From: Nitrosarchaeum sp.
Lineage (GTDB): Archaea; Thermoproteota; Nitrososphaeria; Nitrososphaerales; Nitrosopumilaceae
Length of the DNA: 64,000 nucleotides
Direction: 5' to 3'
Assembly: GCA_003569705.1 (NCBI GenBank)
Contig: BGOU01000002.1
Span: 186,001-250,000, forward strand
Positions 9,460 through 16,136 of this stretch are shown here, in pieces. The position numbers and the translations under genes were made by a program. The notes under the pieces are model-generated. The model did no database searches, was not told the DNA's origin, and saw only the letters and a program-made list of their open reading frames with translations. Within the stretch, counting starts at the first letter, position 1; every line of letters begins with the position of its first letter.

Positions 9460-10917
9460 GTGTTTGGATACAAAGTTGGATTATTGTTGGCATTAATTGT
9501 TTTACTTTCAATTATCACTCCTCAAAGCTTTGCAAATTCAATTTTGATAGAATTTGATAAACCCGAATACCACACTGGTGATTCTATGGTGATTTCTGGA
9601 CATCTTTTGGATTTTAAGATGCATGTAATTGCATTGAACCTTTATGATCCCGATGGGAAAATTTTATCTGCAAATAATGTGATGATTGATTCCAATGGAA
9701 CTTTCTCAAAAATAATTCCATTAGATTCTCCATTCTATGACAAATCTGGAAAATATACTGTAAAACTAAACTATGGTAAAATAATTCAGGATGAATTTTT
9801 TACTATATCTGGTAATAATCCTGAGTCCAAAGTCATAATTTCAAAATCAATAAAACCTGAAATTGTTTCATTAGCAACTGACAAGAATCAATACCGTGAT
9901 AATGATTTTGTCATAATTGCTGGCATTGTTTCCAGCATTGACTCTCCCAATGTGTTAATTGGTGTTTATGATCCATTTGGTACTCCAGTAGGATTTTACT
10001 TTGGACAAATTAATTCTAATTTAGAATTTTCTGCAAATTTTCTTGTAAAATCTGGTGTTAATTTTAAAACAGATGGATCCTATTCAATAAAAGCACACTA
10101 TGGAGAAGCTGAAAAAATAATTAACTTTGATTTTTATAAAATAACAGATACTCAAACAAATCTCGAAAATAAATCAATAATTAAAAATAATGATGATTCA
10201 AAATTAACTGGAGAAAAAAATAATTCTAATGTCAAATCACCTGAAATCACAAATGAGCAAAATACAAAACCTGCATATGACAAAACCCAAATCAAAAAAT
10301 ATGACAATCTCTCTGTTGAAGATATAGAACTAGGCAAACTACTTAATCAGATTAATTTAGAATGTGATCAGAGTAAATTTGTTGATACTATCTCTTACTA
10401 TGACGGTATGGGTCCTGCATTATACAGACTTTGTAAATTTGATCAAGCTTTGATTTTTTTTGATAATTCTTTGATTGATGATCCAAATAATGTTGAAATT
10501 ATTACCAACAAGGGCTCAGCTTTTGGAAAACTAGGATATTTTTCAGAATCTATTTTCTATTATGATCAAGCCCTTGAAATTGACCCTTATTTCATTCCTG
10601 CAATTAACAACAAGGCAAATGCCCTTGCAAATATGGGAAAATACGCTGAATCTATTTCTCTTTATGATGAGGCTATTGAAAAAAATCCTGATTATAGTAC
10701 CGCAAGAAAAAATCTCAAATTGGTTTTATCTGAATTACCTATAGAAAATAAAATGATTCCTGTGGAACACAAGTCATTATCTGATGAAATTCAATCTGAA
10801 AAAATATCTCAAACTGAAAATAATTCAATACATCAAACAAAAAAATCTTCTAATTTTTTTGAAGAAATAGCTTTGGTCTTTTCATCATTAGGCCGTCTCT
10901 TTGGATTTCAGAATTAA
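9460..10917 (+). CDS. Exported protein with two Ig-like modules and TPR repeats
   Basis: The GTG-initiated product has 485 residues. An N-terminal hydrophobic segment (YKVGLLLALIVLLSIITPQSFA) is a signal peptide. Two copies of an Ig-like module follow at about 30-115 and 130-225, each with the pattern D-K-x-x-Y-x-x-x-D, a G-x-x-x-x strand, D-P-x-G, and G-x-Y-x-x-x-x-Y-G. A polar Asn/Lys-rich linker (about 230-290) leads to three tetratricopeptide repeats (about 310-420; for example NKGSAFGKLGYFSESIFYYDQ). The Ig module is shared with the partial protein at the window start. Probably an extracytoplasmic scaffold for protein contacts; partner unknown. Confidence 0.75.
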   Translation: MFGYKVGLLLALIVLLSIITPQSFANSILIEFDKPEYHTGDSMVISGHLLDFKMHVIALNLYDPDGKILSANNVMIDSNGTFSKIIPLDSPFYDKSGKYTVKLNYGKIIQDEFFTISGNNPESKVIISKSIKPEIVSLATDKNQYRDNDFVIIAGIVSSIDSPNVLIGVYDPFGTPVGFYFGQINSNLEFSANFLVKSGVNFKTDGSYSIKAHYGEAEKIINFDFYKITDTQTNLENKSIIKNNDDSKLTGEKNNSNVKSPEITNEQNTKPAYDKTQIKKYDNLSVEDIELGKLLNQINLECDQSKFVDTISYYDGMGPALYRLCKFDQALIFFDNSLIDDPNNVEIITNKGSAFGKLGYFSESIFYYDQALEIDPYFIPAINNKANALANMGKYAESISLYDEAIEKNPDYSTARKNLKLVLSELPIENKMIPVEHKSLSDEIQSEKISQTENNSIHQTKKSSNFFEEIALVFSSLGRLFGFQN

Positions 10918-10998
10918 GTGTGTTTTTGACTTTTTTATAGGTAGAATTTCAATAAACCTATAAAGCCCTGCAAAGACGATCGTCAATAAGGATAACAC

Positions 10999-11322
10999 AT
11001 GAGTAAGATACTAGAAAAAATACTAAAGGATGCACGCAAAGAAGACACAATTACGATGGGAACAAAACAAGTATTGAACTCTATGAAAAACTCCAAGCTG
11101 ATTGTAGTGTCTCAATCTGTAAAAAAAGAAATGTTTGCAAAAATTGAATCAGATGCAAAAAAAGAAAAAATACCATTGATTAACTTTCAAGGAACTTCAG
11201 TTGCATTAGGAAGACTATGCGGCTTACAATTCAGAATTTCAACAATTTCATTTACATCACTGAGTGATGCAAACATCAAATCAATTCTTAAAGATACAGA
11301 AACTGAGGAAAAAAATGAATAA
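10999..11322 (+). CDS. rpl30e: Ribosomal protein L30e (eL30)
   Basis: The 107-residue product carries the L7Ae/L30e fold signatures: KQVLNSMKNSKLIVVSQS early on and SVALGRLCGLQFRISTISF later. eL30 sits on the large subunit and, like relatives, binds kink-turn RNA. It begins the set rpl30e-nusA-rps12-rps7, which in many archaea directly follows rpoA; here it is 3 kb downstream. An AAGGA ribosome-binding site precedes the ATG, and a TATA-like ctataaag lies about 35 bp upstream, suggesting its own promoter. Confidence 0.92.
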   Translation: MSKILEKILKDARKEDTITMGTKQVLNSMKNSKLIVVSQSVKKEMFAKIESDAKKEKIPLINFQGTSVALGRLCGLQFRISTISFTSLSDANIKSILKDTETEEKNE

Positions 11323-11386
11323 TTACATTAAATCAAATGAAAGTTTAAATGAGACAAATTTTGCTCGGAGATAAAAAGGAATTCTG

Positions 11387-11851
11387 ATGACACAATCAAT
11401 TAAACTCACAACTGATCAAATGCGTATGATGTCTCTCTTTCAAAATGTTACTGGTGCAACTGCACGTGATTGTGTTGAAGATGAAAAACAAGATCGTGTA
11501 ATTTTTGTAGTAAATACTGGTAAAATGGGATTAGCGATTGGAAAAGGTGGAATTCATATTAAATCATTACAAAACATTGTAAAGAAAAATGTTGAACTAG
11601 TTGAATTTGATGAGGATCCAGCCAAATTTTTGACAAATTTACTCAACTCTAAACTAGTTTCTGAAGTAAAAATAAATACACGAACTGATGGTTCTAAACA
11701 GGCAATAGTCATGGTAGACCCAAGAAAGAAAGGAATTGTTGTTGGAAGAGAAGGTAGAAATGCTGAGAAAGCAAGATTGCTTGCAAAGCGATATTTTGAT
11801 ATTACGAGTGTTCTCATTAATAGTCCTGAAAAAGCAACATTGGAGATGTAA
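11387..11851 (+). CDS. nusA: NusA-like transcription factor (two KH domains)
   Basis: The archaeal NusA form is short, containing only the KH RNA-binding region; the 154-residue length fits. KH signature loops are GLAIGKGGIHIKSLQ at about residues 46-60 and GIVVGREGRNAEKARLL at about 112-128. It lies between rpl30e and rps12, the classical archaeal position, and its stop is 3 bp before the rps12 ATG. The role in elongation or termination is by analogy with the bacterial protein. Confidence 0.9.
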   Translation: MTQSIKLTTDQMRMMSLFQNVTGATARDCVEDEKQDRVIFVVNTGKMGLAIGKGGIHIKSLQNIVKKNVELVEFDEDPAKFLTNLLNSKLVSEVKINTRTDGSKQAIVMVDPRKKGIVVGREGRNAEKARLLAKRYFDITSVLINSPEKATLEM

Positions 11852-11854
11852 TAT

Positions 11855-12292
11855 ATGACAAAATCACCCCTTGGCTTATTTGCTGGTAGAGTTTTGGTTG
11901 CGAAAAGAAAAAAACAACGATGGGCAATCTCTACTTACAAGAGAAGACAACTTGGTATTGATAAAAAATCCGATCCACTTGGAGGTGCACCTCAAGGAAG
12001 AGGAATTGTTTTAGAAAAAGTGGGTATTGCAGCAAAACAACCCAACTCTGCTGTTAGAAAATGTGTTAGAGTTCAATTAATTAAAAATGGTAAAACTGTT
12101 ACCGCGTTCTTGCCACGAGACGGCGCAATGAATTTCATTGATGAACACGATGAGGTACATATTCAAGGAATGGGTGCAACACAAGGTGGTGCAATGGGAG
12201 ATATTCCTGGAGTTAGATTCAAAGTTTTCAAAGTAAATGGTACATCACTTAACGAACTAGTAACTGGAAAGAAAGAAAAACCAAGGAGATAA
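11855..12292 (+). CDS. rps12: Ribosomal protein S12 (uS12)
   Basis: The 145-residue protein is the archaeal uS12 (S23e type). The conserved decoding-centre segments are [20 protein letters not shown] (about residues 59-78) and the [17 protein letters not shown] loop; P-x-K-x-N-S-A-V-R-K is the family hallmark. It lies in nusA-rps12-rps7, only 3 bp after nusA and 2 bp before rps7. ATG start. Confidence 0.97.
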   Translation: MTKSPLGLFAGRVLVAKRKKQRWAISTYKRRQLGIDKKSDPLGGAPQGRGIVLEKVGIAAKQPNSAVRKCVRVQLIKNGKTVTAFLPRDGAMNFIDEHDEVHIQGMGATQGGAMGDIPGVRFKVFKVNGTSLNELVTGKKEKPRR

Positions 12293-12294
12293 AA

Positions 12295-12894
12295 TTGGCA
12301 GAAACAAAGAATCTATTATTATTTAGAAAATGGGATATGTCTGATATTGAAATTAAAGATCCTGGATTAAAAACAGCGATTTCATTAAGAAAACAAATTT
12401 TGCCATACACATTTGGTCGTTCAGCACTAAAAAGATTCAACAAAGCCGATGTAAACATAGTTGAAAGACTATGCAACAAAGTTATGCATTTTGGTAAAAA
12501 ATATGCAAAAAATACCGGAAAAATGACTGGTAAAAAAACCAAAGTACTCAATACTGTAAAATTAGCATTTGATATTATTGCATTAAAGACTGGTAAAAAC
12601 CCCGTTGAGATTCTAGTTAGAGCAATTGAATTTTCTGCACCAAATGAGGATACGACAAGAATCGTGTATGGTGGCACTGTCTATCATGTATCTGTAGATG
12701 TTGCTCCGATTAGAAGAGTTGACATGGCATTAAAATTCATTGCAGATTCTATAAGAGATTCAACATATTCTAACCCCAAACCAATTGAGGAACATATGGC
12801 CGAACAGCTTATTTTGGCAGCATCTAATGATCCAAACGCTCCATCTGTAAAGAAAAAACACGAATTAGAAAGAATAGCACAAGCATCTAGATAG
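12295..12894 (+). CDS. rps7: Ribosomal protein S7 (uS7)
   Basis: The 199-residue product begins with TTG, two bases after the rps12 stop, and a GGAGAT ribosome-binding site lies at the rps12 end. Family features are the conserved NPVEILVRAIEFSAPNEDTTRI stretch (in the middle), GGTVYHVSVDVAPIRRVDMAL after it, and RIAQASR at the C-terminus. uS7 organises the 30S head. The elongation factor genes that often follow in archaea are absent; a tRNA on the other strand comes next. Confidence 0.96.
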   Translation: MAETKNLLLFRKWDMSDIEIKDPGLKTAISLRKQILPYTFGRSALKRFNKADVNIVERLCNKVMHFGKKYAKNTGKMTGKKTKVLNTVKLAFDIIALKTGKNPVEILVRAIEFSAPNEDTTRIVYGGTVYHVSVDVAPIRRVDMALKFIADSIRDSTYSNPKPIEEHMAEQLILAASNDPNAPSVKKKHELERIAQASR

Positions 12895-12906
12895 TAATTT
12901 TTCCAG

Positions 12907-13014
12907 TAGCCCGAGGCAGATTCGAACTGCCGTCTCCGCCTATCCACTCTTGAGATCCAGAGGGCAGAATCCTTGATCTAAAACTTTTTTATTTGACCGC
13001 TAGACTATCGGGCT
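12907..13014 (-). tRNA. tRNA-Gln (anticodon CTG) with two introns
   Basis: Reading the minus strand, acceptor halves AGCCCGA (13008-13014) and TCGGGCT (12908-12914) pair fully, with discriminator A at 12907 and no encoded CCA. T-arm: GGCAG-TTCGAAT-CTGCC. The anticodon stem CTGCC/GGCGG frames loop CTCTGG-A with anticodon CTG. One 15-nt intron (12942-12956) lies at the usual position 37/38. A second insertion of about 21 nt, A/T-rich (about 12974-12994; ends ambiguous by an A or two), interrupts the D-loop after GCGGTC. Removing both leaves 72 nt with a normal cloverleaf. Confidence 0.85.
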
Positions 13015-13059
13015 ACTAAAACAAATTCTAATGTTTTAGAATATAATCATTTGCTGAAA

Positions 13060-13389
13060 TTACTTGATCTTAACTTCGTGAATAGCTGTTGCATAATCAC
13101 AATTCGCTTTTAATCTCATATATGGAATCAATCTAAAATGAATTGAGTAAATATCCTCCTCTTTTAACACGATTCCTTTCTGCATTAATGATACTAGTCC
13201 ACGTGATGTGACTGTTATACTCACATTCTTTTTTTCACATATTTGATCCCGTTTTTTTTGATATTGTTTTAGTGAAAACGCTACATCATTAATTTCTAAA
13301 ATTAAAGGCCATACAATTTCAGCCCAAACAAATCTTCTATTTTCTGTAGCTGTCGCATACTTGCCTTTTTCACTCAACATTAATAACAT
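13060..13389 (-). CDS. Unknown conserved-looking protein (109 aa)
   Basis: I do not recognise this family. The product is basic and mixed alpha/beta in appearance, without signal peptide or membrane segment; a charged helix (LKQYQKKRDQICEKK) sits mid-protein followed by VSITVTSRGLVSLM. The frame extends to a TTG at 13395, but the ATG at 13389 (or 13380) is more likely. The start region lies inside a 9-bp inverted repeat (13383-13405) that also faces the divergent gene at 13416, so the two may share a control site. Function unknown. Confidence 0.65.
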   Translation of the reverse strand: MLLMLSEKGKYATATENRRFVWAEIVWPLILEINDVAFSLKQYQKKRDQICEKKNVSITVTSRGLVSLMQKGIVLKEEDIYSIHFRLIPYMRLKANCDYATAIHEVKIK

Positions 13390-13405
13390 CTGCAAAAGAT
13401 GTTAT
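13383..13405. promoter_or_regulatory. Perfect 9-bp inverted repeat between divergent genes
   Basis: Arms ataacatct (13383-13391) and agatgttat (13397-13405) are exact reverse complements around a 5-nt spacer gcaaa. It covers the start of the leftward gene and lies 10 bp before the TTG of the rightward gene. An operator-like site is the natural reading; a hairpin in leader RNA is the alternative. Confidence 0.4.
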
Positions 13406-13415
13406 AACTTAATAG

Positions 13416-14120
13416 TTGTCTCAAAAAGAAATTGAAGAATCACTGAATCTATTACAAAAAAATTGGGACATTGATCCAATTTTACGAGAATTCATGCTAG
13501 GAAAAATAACTAATGTATCTGATTATCCATTCAAAGTCAAAGATGTTATTTTTCATATTCCTTATCTTGTATCAGAAAAAAAATATATTTTATGGAAATG
13601 TTTTTGGCCAGATTGTCACAATTGCTGTGACAGACAAGGTAGATTGCCTTTAACCTCTGATGATCTAATCATTATTGGAAAAGGATTGAAGTATCAAAGA
13701 CCGTCTGATTTTATAAAAAATGAAACAATCACAACTACTTGGCATGACGTTGCTCCATCTGGTCAAGTCACTACAATGACTACAATTAATCTTAAAAGAA
13801 AGACAGATGAAACTGAGCAAGAAGATGGGACTCATATTTCATGTCGATTCTTAGATGAAAAGGGTGGATGTAGCATGCATCCAAATCGTCCTGGAGTGTG
13901 CTATTTGTATCCGTTTTCCACCTGGCTAGAAAATGAAAAAGGCATGGCACGAGTACATGCGACATATCAGTTTACAGGTGATTGTCCTGGATTTTATCTC
14001 TCTGATGATTTACAGTTAATGACACAAGAACTAAAAGATTATTCTAAAATAATTTATGATTATAACATGTCATCAAGTAGAACAATGAGAGAAAGTTTTG
14101 GCTCTGTAAGTTTTGGTTAG
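13416..14120 (+). CDS. YkgJ-family cysteine cluster protein
   Basis: This 234-residue protein has the Zn/Fe-chelating cysteine cluster pattern of the YkgJ family: WPDCHNCC at about residues 65-72, CRFLDEKGGCSMHPNRPGVC at about 143-162, then YPF and a last Cys in TGDCPG. The HPxRPxxC-x-x-(Y/F)P core is diagnostic. The cluster is thought to bind metal or Fe-S; the reaction is not known for most members. TTG start just downstream of the shared inverted repeat. Its stop overlaps the end of the convergent reductase gene by 4 bp. Confidence 0.8.
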   Translation: MSQKEIEESLNLLQKNWDIDPILREFMLGKITNVSDYPFKVKDVIFHIPYLVSEKKYILWKCFWPDCHNCCDRQGRLPLTSDDLIIIGKGLKYQRPSDFIKNETITTTWHDVAPSGQVTTMTTINLKRKTDETEQEDGTHISCRFLDEKGGCSMHPNRPGVCYLYPFSTWLENEKGMARVHATYQFTGDCPGFYLSDDLQLMTQELKDYSKIIYDYNMSSSRTMRESFGSVSFG

Positions 14121-15130
14121 GCTTTGGCAACTTTCATCAAGTCTGATATCTTGATATCCATTCCAAACCTGGCTTCGTTCTTTTTCATGTATCTAAAAAT
14201 AGAGATAAAGTCTGGAAGTGATTTAAAGAAATTAAATTCTTTGTGAATCTTTGCTCTGACAAACTTGAATACTTTGTCGTAAATTTTATAGTGTTTATCT
14301 ACTGCTTTTTCATATGCTGTAAAGTCATGCATGTTTTCTAAAAAGATATCAACACACTGCATACTTGGAATTATTCCTTCACCTAGTAACGCATAAACTG
14401 TACCAATTGATTCTCCAACTCCTACCACCTTGCCTTTGTAAAATGGCTTGCACTTTCCTGGAGTTGCAAGTCTGATTGGTCTTCCTTTAGTTTTTAGAAC
14501 TTTACCGCCGTGCTTTTTTAGAAAATCATCCGTTGCCTTGATGTGGTTTTTTCTATAATCTCCTGCACCAATATGTGCCCATTTCTCACCTAGTGGAAAG
14601 TACCAGAAATATCCAGACATTCCTGGAAATGGTTCTATGTAAAAGTCATTGTATGGTACTCCATTTTCATATTCTACTTTGTATTCGTATGTTGGCAAGA
14701 AAAAATCTTCTTCTAATTTTGGAAGATAAGTTCTTGAAAATCCAGTGCAATCAACTATCATATCATATTCTTTTTCCAAGTCTTCTAGCTTTGGAGCTTC
14801 ACCGTAGATTATTTTAGAATCTTTGATGAAATCTTTAATTAATGCTAATTTGTCATATGTACACAATCCGTGCAAACCGATATCGAATTTTACACTATTA
14901 TTCATTTTAACATGCATTGTCTTTCCATCATGGATTAGAAAGTCATCAAAATTACGTCCAGTCTTTTTGCAAAATTTTTCTAGTTCTGACTTTATTGTTC
15001 CCCATGCACAAATAGAATCATGTCTATCTTGTGAGCTCCTCTCATATCCTACAACTTCATGTTTAGAATTTTTGAGTCTAGCCATAAGGTAACTTCCTGC
15101 AACACCCATACCCATAACTGCAATCTTCAT
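14117..15130 (-). CDS. Geranylgeranyl-reductase-family FAD oxidoreductase
   Basis: The 337-residue product opens with an FAD-binding dinucleotide fold (VMGMGVAGSYLMARLKNS, residues 5-22) and has the family's later segments: DCTGFSRTYLP near 135, GYFWYFPLGEKWAHIGAGDY near 180, and VVGVGESIGTVYALLGEGI near 250. Such enzymes saturate the isoprenoid chains of archaeal lipids or related prenyl groups. Whether this copy acts on membrane lipids or on another prenylated substrate cannot be told from sequence. Divergent from the nitroreductase gene, with a short gap. Confidence 0.8.
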   Translation of the reverse strand: MKIAVMGMGVAGSYLMARLKNSKHEVVGYERSSQDRHDSICAWGTIKSELEKFCKKTGRNFDDFLIHDGKTMHVKMNNSVKFDIGLHGLCTYDKLALIKDFIKDSKIIYGEAPKLEDLEKEYDMIVDCTGFSRTYLPKLEEDFFLPTYEYKVEYENGVPYNDFYIEPFPGMSGYFWYFPLGEKWAHIGAGDYRKNHIKATDDFLKKHGGKVLKTKGRPIRLATPGKCKPFYKGKVVGVGESIGTVYALLGEGIIPSMQCVDIFLENMHDFTAYEKAVDKHYKIYDKVFKFVRAKIHKEFNFFKSLPDFISIFRYMKKNEARFGMDIKISDLMKVAKA

Positions 15131-15221
15131 TCAACCATTGGTCTCTTTTGGCCTAATAAATACAATATTACATTGTTTTGTGATTATTTGTTTTAAATTT
15201 AGCTTTTACATCTTGAATTGC

Positions 15222-15821
15222 ATGGATACATTTGATGCAATCAAAAATAGAAGATCAGTTAAGAATTTTAAAAATCATGAAATGACAAAAAATGAAATTC
15301 ATCAACTTTTAGAATCTGCAATTTTGTCTCCGACATCTTACAATATTCAAAATTGGAGATTTATTATAGTTACAAAACAAGACCTCAAAGATCAGCTATG
15401 TTCTTTATCCTATGGACAGAGACAAGTGGCAGAAGCATCACTTGTAATTATTTTGTGTGCTGATTTGAAGGCATGGGCAAAAAATCCTGAAAGATATTGG
15501 ATAAACATTCCTGAAGAATCACGAAAAGCACTAGTTGATTCTATGAGAAATTCCTATGATGGAAAATCTGAACTACAAAGAGATGAGGCGATGAGGTCCT
15601 GTGGCATGGCAGCTCAGACAATAATGTTGGCAGCAAAGTCAATGGGTTATGATACATGTCCTATGAAAGGATTTGATTACGATAAAGTTAGCAAATTAAT
15701 CAATTTGCCTGATGATCATGTGATTTCAATGATGGTAGTAGTTGGAAAGGCAATAAAACCTGCTTCTTCTAGAGGTGGACAATTACAATTATCTGAAATT
15801 ATGTTTGAAAACAGTTTCTAA
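15222..15821 (+). CDS. Nitroreductase-family FMN oxidoreductase
   Basis: From the ATG at 15222 the product has 199 residues, the usual family length; the open frame reaches further upstream but that part is hydrophobic, unlike the family. N-terminal DAIKNRRSVKNF (FMN phosphate contact), SPTSYNIQNWRFIIV around residues 35-50, and AAQTIMLAAKSMGYDTCPM near 130 support the call. These enzymes reduce nitro groups, quinones or cofactors with NAD(P)H. Substrate unknown. Transcribed divergently from the geranylgeranyl-reductase-like gene. Confidence 0.85.
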   Translation: MDTFDAIKNRRSVKNFKNHEMTKNEIHQLLESAILSPTSYNIQNWRFIIVTKQDLKDQLCSLSYGQRQVAEASLVIILCADLKAWAKNPERYWINIPEESRKALVDSMRNSYDGKSELQRDEAMRSCGMAAQTIMLAAKSMGYDTCPMKGFDYDKVSKLINLPDDHVISMMVVVGKAIKPASSRGGQLQLSEIMFENSF

Positions 15822-15905
15822 TGTTTACTCTTATTTTCAAGTCATACATATGCATAATGATATTAAATTAACATCCTTTATTATTGATTAAAATTTAGAA
15901 AATCT

Positions 15906-16121
15906 GTGAGCTCTGAGGATGCAATCAAAAAACTTGAAACATCCAATCAAGGTCTAAAAGTGATCTTGGAACATCTTAACGAACAACTTACTGATATGCG
16001 ACTTGATCCACGCCTAGAAGGATTGATGGATGATTTAGAAAATTTGTTTTACGCATATCTTAAAACATGGATAAAAAGTAATTCTGAAGTTATTGACATC
16101 TTAAAAAAAGATACAAAATAA
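15906..16121 (+). CDS. Small helical protein of unknown function (71 aa)
   Basis: A GTG-initiated frame encodes a short, strongly charged product (SSEDAIKKLETSNQGLKVIL...) predicted by eye to be nearly all helix, with leucine spacing that could form a coiled coil. No known motif. It ends 15 bp before the convergent leuS stop. Coding status rests on length, regular composition and clean placement. Confidence 0.5.
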   Translation: MSSEDAIKKLETSNQGLKVILEHLNEQLTDMRLDPRLEGLMDDLENLFYAYLKTWIKSNSEVIDILKKDTK

Positions 16122-16136
16122 ATAATTTCTAAAAAA

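Noticed and set aside
15138-15221. Upstream extension of the nitroreductase gene
   Set aside because: Hydrophobic and Phe/Cys-rich, not part of the family; likely promoter DNA.
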